Assembly: GCA_016709995.1 (NCBI GenBank)
Contig: JADJLQ010000002.1
Coordinates: forward strand, 62,001-126,000
Length of the DNA: 64,000 bases
Reading direction: 5' to 3'
Source: Saprospiraceae bacterium
GTDB taxonomy: Bacteria > Bacteroidota > Bacteroidia > Chitinophagales > Saprospiraceae
The notes beneath the pieces are model-generated. The model was not told where the DNA came from, made no database searches, and saw only the letters and a list, made by a program, of their open reading frames with translations. Numbering within the stretch: the stretch's first letter is position 1; each line of letters begins with the position of its first letter. The position numbers and the translations under genes are program-made. Below, piece by piece: positions 19,230-28,000 of the stretch.

Positions 19230-21110
19230 TTGATACCTTTGAAATTATTTATTCCGGTGAAGATTTTACTTAGATTCTTTATTGTTCATATCGCATATTG
19301 GTTATTAGTAGCCTGGTGGGCACGTGTCCTTTTTGTTTTATATCATTGGGGCGAATACGATGCTGGAATTAATTTGATAAATACATTTGTCTACGGATGT
19401 AGACTGGATTTTTCTTTGAGTTGTTATATCACTTCACTTGCATTATTGTTGGCATGGTGTTATGATTGGAGTGCCTATAAATTATTTGATCAGTTACGCC
19501 GATACTGGCAAGTGATCGCTTTATCAATCTATCTTTTGATTACTGTAGCAGATTTGGTAGTATACAAACATTGGGCGACCAAGCTCAATCTTACTGCATT
19601 GTCTTTTGCCCGACACCCTGCAGAAGTCATGGCGAGCATTGGCCAGGGTGATCATCTGATGATCGTAGGTTTGGTGTTCCTGATCAGTTTTTTAGGTCTA
19701 TGGTGGTTGTACCGTGTGCTAGCAAATCCAATTCAGCCAGAATTTTCAAAAACATTTTCTGAACGCCTGCGATCAGGGCTTGCCTACTTAGGCTTGATAG
19801 GCCTCTCATTTATAGGTATTCGCGGCGGCTTACAATTGGAACCTATCAATCAGAGTTCAGCATACTTTTCTGATGTTCCCCTGTACAATAACACCTCGAT
19901 CAATGCTACATGGAACCTGATGAATAAAGTCGTAAACAATCATGGTGGTGCCAACCCTTATCATTTTGGCACTTCACAAGCGGTAGATCAGGTATTAAAA
20001 GATTTTTATCAGAAAGACACAACGCCGTATATTTTGAGCAAGGTGATAAAGCCCAATATTGTATTCATCCTGCTTGAAGGATTTACTGCGGATGTGATAC
20101 CGGCCTTTGGAGGAGAATCAGGATTGACTCCTATTATAGATTCGTTAGTAGGGCAAGGATTGATCTGGCCTCACTTTTATGCCAATGGAGATCGTACTTA
20201 CAAAGGGCTGCCTTCCATACTCAATGGATTTCCTACCAGGCCGGTTGGCTCGATCATTCAAAACAATGACCTGACAAGTGATATTCCATCTATGACCAAA
20301 TCACTCCAAAAAAAGGGTTATTCCAGCTCGTTTTATTACGGAGGCGAATCAGAATTTGCCAATATCAAATCTTATCTGATCAATACCGGATTTGAAAGGA
20401 TTATAGATATCAGGGACTTTCCTGCGGACTATCGGGGTATAAAATGGGGTGTGGCAGACCATTATGTCTTTGAGCGAATGGCCAAAGATCTACATCAGGA
20501 AAAGCAACCCTTCTTCAGTTGTATCCTCACCCTCAGTAGTCATGAGCCCTATGATATACCTATTGCCCCATTGATTCATAGTAAAACCTGGCCGGATCTT
20601 TTTAGAAATACAGTCTACTATACAGATCAAAGTCTGGGCCGGTTTTTACAACTAGCCCAAGGACAATCCTGGTTTGACTCTACCCTTTTTGTTCTCACTG
20701 CTGATCATGGCAATCCTATGCCAAGGGATTATACCAATAATTTTGACCCTGGCAAATTCAAGATCCCAATGTTGATATTTGGTCCTGCATTAAACGATGA
20801 TTTGAAGGGAAAAAGTTTGAATAAAATTGGGTCCCATACCGATCTGGCTTATTCTCTTCTATCATCTCTCTTTAAGAACGATAGCCTCCATCTGCCCTAC
20901 CGATTTGCCCATCAGCTATTAGATTCTACTCAAACCGGCAGTGTGTTTTATACTTTTGATCAAGGATTTGGCTTTGTAACCGAACAAGGCAAAATGGCTT
21001 ATGATCTTACTGCAGACAAGGTGGTTTTTGAGGAAGGGAGTGTGTCGGATTCATTGATAGCTCGTGGTAAATTATTAATGCAGGGGACTTTCAATCCACA
21101 TATGCATTAA
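19230..21110 (+). CDS. LTA synthase-like membrane sulfatase-fold protein
   Basis: Phosphoglycerol or phosphoethanolamine transferase-like enzyme of the LtaS/MdoB superfamily. About five transmembrane helices (residues 5-185) are followed by a periplasmic alkaline-phosphatase-fold domain. PNIVFILLEGF provides the metal-binding Glu; GDRTYKGLPSIL contains the expected nucleophilic Thr; SSHEPYDIP and LTADHGNPMPRD provide metal-binding residues. 626 residues is normal. No ATG is available near the N-terminus: the first codons are TTG (19230), TTG (19239) or GTG (19257), all just before the first helix. Gram-negative relatives modify glycans or lipids rather than make teichoic acid. Confidence 0.86.
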   Translation: MIPLKLFIPVKILLRFFIVHIAYWLLVAWWARVLFVLYHWGEYDAGINLINTFVYGCRLDFSLSCYITSLALLLAWCYDWSAYKLFDQLRRYWQVIALSIYLLITVADLVVYKHWATKLNLTALSFARHPAEVMASIGQGDHLMIVGLVFLISFLGLWWLYRVLANPIQPEFSKTFSERLRSGLAYLGLIGLSFIGIRGGLQLEPINQSSAYFSDVPLYNNTSINATWNLMNKVVNNHGGANPYHFGTSQAVDQVLKDFYQKDTTPYILSKVIKPNIVFILLEGFTADVIPAFGGESGLTPIIDSLVGQGLIWPHFYANGDRTYKGLPSILNGFPTRPVGSIIQNNDLTSDIPSMTKSLQKKGYSSSFYYGGESEFANIKSYLINTGFERIIDIRDFPADYRGIKWGVADHYVFERMAKDLHQEKQPFFSCILTLSSHEPYDIPIAPLIHSKTWPDLFRNTVYYTDQSLGRFLQLAQGQSWFDSTLFVLTADHGNPMPRDYTNNFDPGKFKIPMLIFGPALNDDLKGKSLNKIGSHTDLAYSLLSSLFKNDSLHLPYRFAHQLLDSTQTGSVFYTFDQGFGFVTEQGKMAYDLTADKVVFEEGSVSDSLIARGKLLMQGTFNPHMH

Positions 21111-21119
21111 TCCGAAATT

Positions 21120-21142
21120 GTTCATTTGAATTTCAAATGAAC
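21120..21142. repeat. Near-perfect 23-bp palindrome between convergent genes
   Basis: Arms GTTCATTTGAA (21120-21130) and TTCAAATGAAC (21132-21142) flank a single base, 10 bp after the stop of the LTA-synthase-like gene. It may help end transcription, though no T-run follows. Confidence 0.6.
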
Positions 21143-21251
21143 GATCTGATGATTGATTGATTAATGAATTGTGAACTTTTTGATGGAAGAATTCATTTCA
21201 TAATCAATATCAGGATTAACCTCTGACATAGTGACTGATGGTTCTATCAGC

Positions 21252-21274
21252 ATCCCGATATTCATCATCGGGAT
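21252..21274. repeat. ATCCCGAT/ATCGGGAT hairpin, dispersed element
   Basis: Arms at 21252-21259 and 21267-21274 enclose a 7-base loop. The same 8-base arms and loop length recur at 29287-29309, which suggests a dispersed intergenic repeat. Confidence 0.6.
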
Positions 21275-21347
21275 CCGAAGGATAAAAAATTCAACCGCTA
21301 ATGAATTTTTTGGGTTAATGCTTTAACTGCAATTTGTTTTGCGGACC

Positions 21348-22556
21348 CTATTTGCTTTTTATTTGTTCAATCCGTTCCATAATCTCAAAGCACGCTCTGA
21401 CATTATGGTAAGGGCATTTCCAAAAACCCATTTTGTACTCTGCCATCTTAGTATAATCTGCATGTACTCCCCAGTACCATTCGCCGGACTCGTGATCTAA
21501 CAGGTGTGATTTGGTAAACTCCCATAGCCTGGACACTTTCTGCAGATATAGCTCGTCGCCTGTCAGGAGATACGCATTGATAAATCCAACCATACCTTCT
21601 GCACTGACCCACCACTCACGGTGAGCATCGGTGTGTAAATGCTCAGGATCATATTCGTGGATAAAACTACCATCATGTTGAATACCTTCTGTGGCAGCGT
21701 TGGCGATTTGTATAGCCTTGGCGCTCCAGTAGATATACAAATCGGGATCCTGTAAAATATGGGCGCATTCGTGTAGTAGCCATGATGCCTCTATATCATG
21801 ACCGTATGATATGGCTTCGGATGTTTTTTGCCAGGCCTTATCAAAAAACAAAGCCAGATGATGATTGGGTTGAATAATTTTTTTATCAAATATTTCCAGG
21901 AGTCTTTCTATGGATACTTTAAGTTGGGGTTCTCTCCAGACAAGATAGAGATTGGCATAAGCCTCAATGAGATGCAGGTGGGTATTCATCGTCTTGGGAT
22001 CATTGCGATCTTTTTCGCTGAGTCTTAAGTCATCCAATAGGCCCCATTCATTGCTATATGCTTCAAAATATCCACCAAATTCCGGATCCTGGCTGTGATA
22101 TTCGATGGCCTGGTACAAGTGGATGGCAGGATCCAGTGCAGCATGATCACCCGTTATTTTAAAATATTCTGCCAAACCGTAGATGGCAAATGCAAGTGCG
22201 TAGATCTGTTTTCTATTATTACTAATGTCTCCATTTGGTTTTAAAGCCCAATAGACACCACCTAGCTGCAGATCATAAAAATGCGTCACCAGATAATTGA
22301 ATGCTTTCCGGGCCAGCTCGAGATCTTCGGCATGGCCAAGTTTTCGATAAGCTGCTGAAAAAGTCCAAAGGATCCGTGCATGCAGTACACTTCCTTTGTC
22401 TGCATCCACCTTGGGCATATTGTGCTGATCTATTTCGCCAGCAAAGCCACCGTGAATAGGATCCGGGGCATACATACGCCACCAGGACAGGATACGATCG
22501 GCTTCAGTTCGTATCTCTTCATAAAACACTGTAAGCTCATTGGTCATTTTACCCAA
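21348..22556 (-). CDS. AGE-family epimerase, probable mannobiose 2-epimerase
   Basis: Alpha6/alpha6-barrel sugar epimerase of the N-acylglucosamine/cellobiose 2-epimerase family. Motifs along the protein are DPIHGGF near residue 33, GGVYWAL, THLHLIEAYANLY, GHDIEASWLL and DAHREWWVSAEG, with ESGEWYWGVH near the end, as in cellobiose 2-epimerases. 402 residues fits. Its start overlaps the GH130 gene by 8 bp and a mannanase is upstream, so the inferred reaction is beta-1,4-mannobiose to mannosyl-glucose, as known from the Bacteroides fragilis pathway. Cellobiose or lactose epimerisation would also be possible biochemically. Confidence 0.88.
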   Translation of the reverse strand: MGKMTNELTVFYEEIRTEADRILSWWRMYAPDPIHGGFAGEIDQHNMPKVDADKGSVLHARILWTFSAAYRKLGHAEDLELARKAFNYLVTHFYDLQLGGVYWALKPNGDISNNRKQIYALAFAIYGLAEYFKITGDHAALDPAIHLYQAIEYHSQDPEFGGYFEAYSNEWGLLDDLRLSEKDRNDPKTMNTHLHLIEAYANLYLVWREPQLKVSIERLLEIFDKKIIQPNHHLALFFDKAWQKTSEAISYGHDIEASWLLHECAHILQDPDLYIYWSAKAIQIANAATEGIQHDGSFIHEYDPEHLHTDAHREWWVSAEGMVGFINAYLLTGDELYLQKVSRLWEFTKSHLLDHESGEWYWGVHADYTKMAEYKMGFWKCPYHNVRACFEIMERIEQIKSK

Positions 22557-23733
22557 TGGATGAATGTGCCAAATTCAAATTGCGAGCGATGATATGATTT
22601 AATACCTCTACCGAGGCTGCAGATCTAAAACCATCTGCCGGAGTATGCATCACATAATCCAGCAAACGATCAATGCTGCTAGTCGCTACATGCATGCGCG
22701 TATCTGAAGATCCATAATATATAAACACCCTACCATCCGGATCAGCAATCCAACCATTGGAGAAAACAACATTACTGACATCGCCCACGCGCTCATCTCC
22801 TTCCGGTGCAAGAAAATAACCGGCTGGTTTGTGCGTGACTACCTGAGGATTATTAAGATCCGTCAGGAACATATACAATACATACCTTAAGCCAGCTGCC
22901 GTATTTCGAACTCCATGTGCAAGGTGCAACCAGCCTTGGGTCGTTTTGATGGGAGCCGGTCCCTGGCCATTTTTTACTTCGTACACGGTATGGTAGCGTT
23001 TTTCATCCAGGATGTACTCCTTTTCTACAATAGCCGGATTCATCGTCTCAGAATATCCATAACCGATACCCCCTCCGGTACCTGCTTCAATAAACCCATC
23101 CTGAGGTCGGGTATAGATAAAATATTTGCCATTGACAAATTGAGGATGCAGGACTACATTGCGTTGTTGTGGTGATGGCGATTGCAGATCAGGCAGGCGC
23201 TCCCAGGTGACCAGGTCCTTGGTTCGAGCGATGCCAGCTTGTGCGACTGCAGAAGACTCGTCTCCATTTTTTGCATTTGGATCTTTTCTTTCCGTACAAA
23301 AGATGCCATAGATCCAACCATCTTCATGTGCAACCACACGCATATCGTACAGATTGATATCAGGGTCACTCGTCTCAGGCATGGTGATCGGATGCTGCCA
23401 AAACTGGAACCCGTCGATTCCATTCGAACTCTCGGCGATGGCAAAAAATGATTTCCTGTCAGCTCCTTCTACGCGCACCACCAAGAGATATTTTTCGTTC
23501 CATTTTATTGCACCCGCATTGAAAGTCGCGTTGATGGCAAATCTTTTCATCAAATAGGGATTGGTCGCAGGATCCAGATCGTACTCCCAATGGAGTGGAG
23601 CATGATCAGCGGTGACGACAGGGTATTTATATTTTTCGTAAATACCATTTCCTGGCTGAACGACTTCATTCTTTTTACTGAATAAGGTAGTTTTGACCTG
23701 GCTCAACATCTCTAATCTCGAACTAAATTCCAT
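22549..23733 (-). CDS. GH130 glycoside phosphorylase, probable 4-O-beta-mannosyl-glucose phosphorylase
   Basis: Five-bladed beta-propeller enzyme that phosphorolyses mannosyl-glucose to mannose-1-phosphate and glucose. Seen: the GH130 N-terminal region with RFAINATFNAGAIKW near residue 63, RVEGADRKSFFAIAES, PDINLYDMRVVAHEDGW carrying the expected catalytic Asp region, YTRPQDGF, and GWLHLAHGVR near 267. 394 residues matches GH130 subfamily 1. Order on the transcript is mannanase, this gene, epimerase. Phosphorolysis conserves the bond energy, so the pathway feeds central metabolism with one fewer ATP. Specificity is inferred from context. Confidence 0.88.
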   Translation of the reverse strand: MEFSSRLEMLSQVKTTLFSKKNEVVQPGNGIYEKYKYPVVTADHAPLHWEYDLDPATNPYLMKRFAINATFNAGAIKWNEKYLLVVRVEGADRKSFFAIAESSNGIDGFQFWQHPITMPETSDPDINLYDMRVVAHEDGWIYGIFCTERKDPNAKNGDESSAVAQAGIARTKDLVTWERLPDLQSPSPQQRNVVLHPQFVNGKYFIYTRPQDGFIEAGTGGGIGYGYSETMNPAIVEKEYILDEKRYHTVYEVKNGQGPAPIKTTQGWLHLAHGVRNTAAGLRYVLYMFLTDLNNPQVVTHKPAGYFLAPEGDERVGDVSNVVFSNGWIADPDGRVFIYYGSSDTRMHVATSSIDRLLDYVMHTPADGFRSAASVEVLNHIIARNLNLAHSSIG

Positions 23734-23777
23734 AGGTATATACTGAATTAAAATATTTAATTTAAAGTACTCTTCTT

Positions 23778-24917
23778 TTAATGATATAAGTTGTCTAAGT
23801 CTTTTTCAAACAAGGTACCTGGCAAGTTAAAAAATCGAATAAAATCCTCCTGACTGCTATGCCCGGGGTAAGGTGCATAAAAATGATCTGGTCGACCATT
23901 GCGCCATACCAGGATATAACTTAAACCAGAATCAGAGATGATAGGATAGACGATACGGGTCCACCAATCATTTTCTGTCACTCGTTCAAGTCCCGTCTCC
24001 GTGATAGCATACAGTTTGTTTTTTTCAGTACCTAATTTTTTTATGGTAGCCACCATGCGTTTTGTATTGGCTATAAAAACAGAGTCTGAAAAAGGCGCAT
24101 TGCGATGATAGGTATCAAATCCCAGGATATCTACATAGTCATCTCCTGGAAATCGCTCCAAATAATGCTCTTCGCTGTTAAAATTATCAGTAGAGTAAGC
24201 ATACAAAATATTATGGACCTTCTTTTTTCTGATCAGATAGTCGACCGTCATCTGCCAAAAAGCTTTATACTCATCTGCTGTACAATGAGCAGCTCCCCAC
24301 CAAAACCAACTACCGGTATGCTCATGGTAGGGTCTGAAAATGACAGGTATCAATTCTCCTTCTGGACCCTTTAAGCTTTTAATATAAGTGGCGAGTTTGC
24401 TCAGAATTTTTTTATATGCTTTTAGGTGCTTTCTATTATTCAGGACCTTCTCTATCGTGCTATCCATTTTATCCCAGGTAGTTTTAGATAGATCCAGCGG
24501 ATTGTTGGGATGCCAACTGAGCGTGTTGATGCCTCCATTTTTATACACTTGCAGGATCGATTGACGCATGCTATTGAAGGGCACCTCGTCGAGGTTTCTT
24601 TCCTGCCCCAGCTCCAGGTGCCCAAGATCATGTCCCACCACGGCGGGGTGTGCCCCTGTAATGGTCATGATGTCAGAATGATTGACGCCACCAATCCATC
24701 TTGTTAAGTCAGCATTAAGCCCATATGCCAGTGCATCCTGGTGACCAAACATGACTCCTTTGGTACGCAAGTCAAACAGATGTTGGTAGAGTGCCCTGGT
24801 CTCTTTGGTCGCTTTACGATCAACCTGGCCAATAGATGTCATCGGAAAATAAAAATTAGATGCCAGCAGGCAACAAATTTGTAAGAAAAGGATCGAATAA
24901 CTTTTAATTTTATACAT
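23778..24917 (-). CDS. GH26 endo-beta-1,4-mannanase, secreted
   Basis: Hydrolyses internal bonds of mannan or glucomannan, releasing mannobiose. The start at 24917 (MYKIKSYSILFLQICC) gives a signal-type N-terminus; an upstream ATG adds four residues. The GH26 TIM barrel includes VMFGHQDALAYG, LSWHPNNPLD, the acid/base motif RPYHEHTGSWFWWG (Glu about 199) and the nucleophile motif AITETGLE (Glu about 307). About 379 residues, one catalytic domain and no binding module. It is first in the operon, 44 bp upstream of GH130. No dedicated transporter or SusC/D pair is adjacent. Confidence 0.92.
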   Translation of the reverse strand: MYKIKSYSILFLQICCLLASNFYFPMTSIGQVDRKATKETRALYQHLFDLRTKGVMFGHQDALAYGLNADLTRWIGGVNHSDIMTITGAHPAVVGHDLGHLELGQERNLDEVPFNSMRQSILQVYKNGGINTLSWHPNNPLDLSKTTWDKMDSTIEKVLNNRKHLKAYKKILSKLATYIKSLKGPEGELIPVIFRPYHEHTGSWFWWGAAHCTADEYKAFWQMTVDYLIRKKKVHNILYAYSTDNFNSEEHYLERFPGDDYVDILGFDTYHRNAPFSDSVFIANTKRMVATIKKLGTEKNKLYAITETGLERVTENDWWTRIVYPIISDSGLSYILVWRNGRPDHFYAPYPGHSSQEDFIRFFNLPGTLFEKDLDNLYH

Positions 24918-25029
24918 GATAGCAAGCAAAATAATTTTAACTATCCATTCTACGATCCAAAGTACAGCTCTTAGTTCAAATTGATTGTTATCGGAGTTAC
25001 TTTGTTTGACTAAAGATTATAATATTAAA

Positions 25030-25638
25030 ATGAAAGATAAAATTGTATCATCGACAGCTGCTCTCAATGCAGATTTTTGGAACAATAAGTATTTAAACCA
25101 TACTACGGGCTGGGATCTTGGGGCCGTATCTCCCCCCTTAAAGGCATATATAGATAGCCTGGATAATAAAGACCTTGCTATATTGATCCCAGGGGCCGGC
25201 AACGCCTATGAAGCTACTTACCTGGCAGATCAAGGATTTAAAAACATCACCATCATAGATATAGCTCCATCACTTATCGCCGATCTCAGGTCACGGACCA
25301 GCCATCAATCACAAATTCATATCATCGAAGGAGATTTTTTTGCACATCAAGGCCAGTATGAGTTGATTCTCGAACAAACCTTTTTTTGTGCATTGGATCC
25401 TGGTCTGAGAAGAAGGTATATCGACCATATGCACGAATTACTCCAACAGGGAGGACTGCTTGCCGGCGTATTATTCAATCGATATTTTGACCAGGCAGGA
25501 CCACCATTTGGAGGTGACCTGGAGGAATACCAGAAACTATTCAGTTCAAAATTTGAAATTAAGAAAATGGAGCTTTGTAATAACTCGCATCCTGCCCGTG
25601 AAGGTTCAGAGCTTTTTATCGAATGCAAAAAGGGTTAG
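25030..25638 (+). CDS. TPMT-like SAM-dependent methyltransferase
   Basis: Class I methyltransferase resembling thiopurine S-methyltransferase and related thiol/halide methyltransferases. The ATG at 25030 gives MKDKIVSSTAALNADFW; an upstream TTG would add 15 unrelated residues. Family motifs are FWNNKYLNHTTGWDLGAVSPPL, the SAM loop ILIPGAGNAYEATYL, IIDIAP, and LILEQTFFCALDP. 202 residues is typical. It is divergent from the mannanase gene. The natural substrate is unknown; detoxification of thiols is possible. Confidence 0.88.
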   Translation: MKDKIVSSTAALNADFWNNKYLNHTTGWDLGAVSPPLKAYIDSLDNKDLAILIPGAGNAYEATYLADQGFKNITIIDIAPSLIADLRSRTSHQSQIHIIEGDFFAHQGQYELILEQTFFCALDPGLRRRYIDHMHELLQQGGLLAGVLFNRYFDQAGPPFGGDLEEYQKLFSSKFEIKKMELCNNSHPAREGSELFIECKKG

Positions 25639-25759
25639 ATTTTTTTTCAGGCATGGGCTAATTCATACTCTTTTAAAAAAATATTTTATTGCTCTTACAA
25701 TAATTGTCATACTGGGTTGTCTTAACTGATATAACAATCAAATTAAAAACAACTAACAA

Positions 25760-26074
25760 ATGAACAATCAAATTTTAAAAGCAGGCGCTTTGGGTGTCCT
25801 GGGTGGATGGGCACTATTTGCTTTCCCTTTTTTCTTGCTAAAGTCTGTCATATTCCTTGGGCTGATGGGATTTATGATCCGAATGACAATGGGCAGAGGA
25901 TTTGGTAGGGGCTTCAGTCATGAACATGCTTTTGCAGGTCGTGGTCATCGATGGCAGCGATTCCAAAATATGAGTGATGAAGAGAAAAAGGCTTTTTTTG
26001 AAAAAATGAAGCATCGTGGTTGTCGCAATGCAGGAAAAGATGATTCCGGCATCGTCGAACCAATCAACAAGTAA
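25760..26074 (+). CDS. Small membrane protein with C-terminal MSxEE motif, sigma-factor cluster
   Basis: 104 residues. Two hydrophobic segments (about 8-45) are followed by a Gly/Arg/His-rich stretch (MGRGFGRGFSHEHAFAGRGH) and an amphipathic end, RWQRFQNMSDEEKKAFFEKM. The same end pattern (RW, then MS, then E/K-rich helix, then M and R) appears in the protein at 27076-27420, which flanks the sigma factor on the other side. No named family was recognised. It is the first gene of a plus-strand group with the His-rich protein 32 bp downstream. Confidence 0.7.
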   Translation: MNNQILKAGALGVLGGWALFAFPFFLLKSVIFLGLMGFMIRMTMGRGFGRGFSHEHAFAGRGHRWQRFQNMSDEEKKAFFEKMKHRGCRNAGKDDSGIVEPINK

Positions 26075-26106
26075 TTATCAAACAACTAAAATAATAAAAA
26101 TCAAAA

Positions 26107-26370
26107 ATGAAAAAAAGTACCCTTTGGCTAACAGGTATATTGACTGGCGTAATAACTTTTGTGTCTCTATTCTCTTTCTTTGGACATCATCATCATCTTA
26201 AAGATCATCGATGGGAGTGTTATGCATGGCAGAAAAATAATGCTGAAAGACCTCAGGATCAAACAAACAATCTTATGCATTCCTGGCGGCATTCCAATGA
26301 TAAAGCAAGTCAGCATTGGCACCAACTAAAAAAGCCATGGGACAGAAATGAAAAACACTCTGGTAAATGA
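26107..26370 (+). CDS. Histidine-rich small membrane or secreted protein
   Basis: 87 residues: an N-terminal hydrophobic segment (KKSTLWLTGILTGVITFVSL) followed by FFGHHHHLKDHRWECYAWQK and a hydrophilic His/Trp-rich tail (HSWRHSNDKASQHWHQLKK). The clustered histidines could bind metal; this is inference. No homologous family was recognised. It ends 44 bp before a strong terminator, so it shares a transcript with the gene at 25760 but probably not with the sigma factor. Confidence 0.62.
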   Translation: MKKSTLWLTGILTGVITFVSLFSFFGHHHHLKDHRWECYAWQKNNAERPQDQTNNLMHSWRHSNDKASQHWHQLKKPWDRNEKHSGK

Positions 26371-26414
26371 CCATACTAAAAACTGACAAAGAATAGCAAA
26401 TTTCGTCTATATTT

Positions 26415-26450
26415 ATAAGCAGATGCTTCACCGTATCTGCTTATTTTTTT
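26415..26450 (+). terminator. Rho-independent terminator between the His-rich gene and the sigma factor
   Basis: ATAAGCAGAT (26415-26424) pairs perfectly with ATCTGCTTAT (26435-26444) over a 10-base loop, followed by six Ts. It separates two transcription units of the cluster. Confidence 0.82.
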
Positions 26451-26508
26451 CTATTTAAATCCAACCATTATTCTGATCCTCCGGGCGGTCCTAAAAACCG
26501 TCATCACC

Positions 26509-27072
26509 ATGAGCCAGCAACAACAAAAAGAAATAAAAATAACCAATTGGTTTGCCGAATATGGCAACCGTGTGCTGAGGTTCATCAAATCAAAAATAGG
26601 GGATCTTGAAGAGGCTGAAGATATATCCCAGGAGGTTTGGTATCAGCTATCACGCCAGGATGAACTGGATGATATTGAACAGATCAGCAGCTGGCTTTTT
26701 ACTGCAGCCAATAACAGAGTGATTAATTTTTATAAAAAGAAAAAGACCATTCCTTTTAGCTCACTTGAAAAACCTGATTTGGGTGATGAAGATGGTGATG
26801 AGATAAGCGAAGGGCTATCCTTTAACGAATGGGCAGAAGCAAGTCTGCCTTCTGAAATACTGGAAAGCCAGGAGTTTTGGGATTTACTTCAAAAATTATT
26901 ACTAAAATTACCACCTGAACAAAGGGAAGTATTCATCGAAAACGAAATGAATGATGTAAGCTTTAGAGAGATGTCTGAGAAATCAGGCGTATCCATCAAT
27001 ACTTTGCTGGCTCGTAAAAGTTATGCAGTAAAAAGATTAAAAAAAGAGTTTGAAAACCTATTTAATGACTAA
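26509..27072 (+). CDS. ECF-type RNA polymerase sigma factor
   Basis: Sigma-70-family factor with region 2 (about 15-80: GNRVLRFIKSKIGDLEEAEDISQEVW) and region 4 (about 125-185: LPPEQREVFIENEMNDVSFREMSEKSGVSINTLLARK). The two are joined by an acidic linker (DLGDEDGDEISEG). 187 residues is usual. It is followed after 3 bp by the membrane protein at 27076, so the two are co-transcribed; that protein is the best candidate for a partner or anti-sigma factor, though it lacks a recognisable zinc anti-sigma domain. The signal it responds to is unknown. Confidence 0.9.
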   Translation: MSQQQQKEIKITNWFAEYGNRVLRFIKSKIGDLEEAEDISQEVWYQLSRQDELDDIEQISSWLFTAANNRVINFYKKKKTIPFSSLEKPDLGDEDGDEISEGLSFNEWAEASLPSEILESQEFWDLLQKLLLKLPPEQREVFIENEMNDVSFREMSEKSGVSINTLLARKSYAVKRLKKEFENLFND

Positions 27073-27075
27073 TAA

Positions 27076-27420
27076 ATGAGAAAGCACAAAAAAAACTGGG
27101 TTGCAAGAATCATTTTATTTAAGCTGGCTTTGTTCGCCCTCCTGACTTATGCAGTGATGCTGCTTTGGAACAATATCGTCGTAGACTTATTTGGTTTGAA
27201 GTCCTTATCTTATTTTCAAGCGCTGGGTCTTTTGATCCTGGTCCGAATCCTTACGGGCAATATCGGTCCAAAAGGATTTAATAACCGGTCAAATTACCTG
27301 AGCGGAAAAGGTATGCTACAACAGCGCTGGAAAAGCATGAGTGCGGATGAAAGAAAACAATGGACGGAAAGGATGGGGAGGAGAGATTGGTCTATTGATA
27401 AAGAGCACGCTGGCGAGTAA
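27076..27420 (+). CDS. Small membrane protein paired with the ECF sigma factor
   Basis: 114 residues with two hydrophobic segments (about 12-35 and 43-60) and a soluble C-terminal tail containing QQRWKSMSADERKQWTERMG. This tail resembles that of the protein at 25760-26074, suggesting the two are distant paralogues. It begins 3 bp after the sigma factor stop. The position suggests control of the sigma factor or a structural role in its regulon. No known domain was recognised. Confidence 0.72.
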   Translation: MRKHKKNWVARIILFKLALFALLTYAVMLLWNNIVVDLFGLKSLSYFQALGLLILVRILTGNIGPKGFNNRSNYLSGKGMLQQRWKSMSADERKQWTERMGRRDWSIDKEHAGE

Positions 27421-27524
27421 ATGATCAAAAAAAGTTTACTCGACTGTTGAAAAATACATTGAGAATTCTAAAATCGAGCATTACTGTCAAACCTTATTTT
27501 TTACAAAAGAAAAATCTTATCAAA

Positions 27525-27926
27525 ATGCATGTCATCACCACACCCTCTATGCCAAAAGCCAATGGGCATTACTCACAATGTATAGCTCACTACGGAATAT
27601 TATATTTATCTGGTCAGTTACCTATCGATCCAATTTCAAAAAACATTCCTGCCACTATCGAGGAGCAAACTGATCTGACCTTACAGAAGATCGAAGTCAT
27701 CCTCAAGGAAGCCGGGAGCTCTAAAAACAATATATTACAAACAAGGGTCTATATCGCTGATGTAGCATTGTGGGCCCAGGTAAACGATCGTTATGCGCTC
27801 TTTTTTGGAGACCATAAGCCTGCAAGGTGTATTGTCCCAGTGCCTACCCTGCATTATGGATGTTTGATAGAGATAGAGGCAACTGCAGTATTACCTGATG
27901 CTGTTGGATTACAAAGTAGATCCTAA
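27525..27926 (+). CDS. ridA: RidA family enamine/imine deaminase
   Basis: Removes reactive 2-aminoacrylate and similar enamine/imine intermediates left by PLP enzymes. The ATG at 27525 (MHVITTPSMPKANGHYSQC) is chosen because family members start just before the conserved PxANGxYSQ; an in-frame TTG upstream adds 26 unrelated residues. Further motifs: LYLSGQLPID, LKEAGSSKNNILQTRVY, and the substrate-binding Arg in KPARCIVPVPTLHYGCLIEIEATA. 133 residues is normal. It follows the sigma operon by about 105 bp and may be independent. Confidence 0.9.
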   Translation: MHVITTPSMPKANGHYSQCIAHYGILYLSGQLPIDPISKNIPATIEEQTDLTLQKIEVILKEAGSSKNNILQTRVYIADVALWAQVNDRYALFFGDHKPARCIVPVPTLHYGCLIEIEATAVLPDAVGLQSRS

Positions 27927-28000
27927 CATACACATTCAAATCCTGTCATTGGATAATTCCACCAATTGAGAAAAGTTGATTACATTGTATTCAGGTTATC

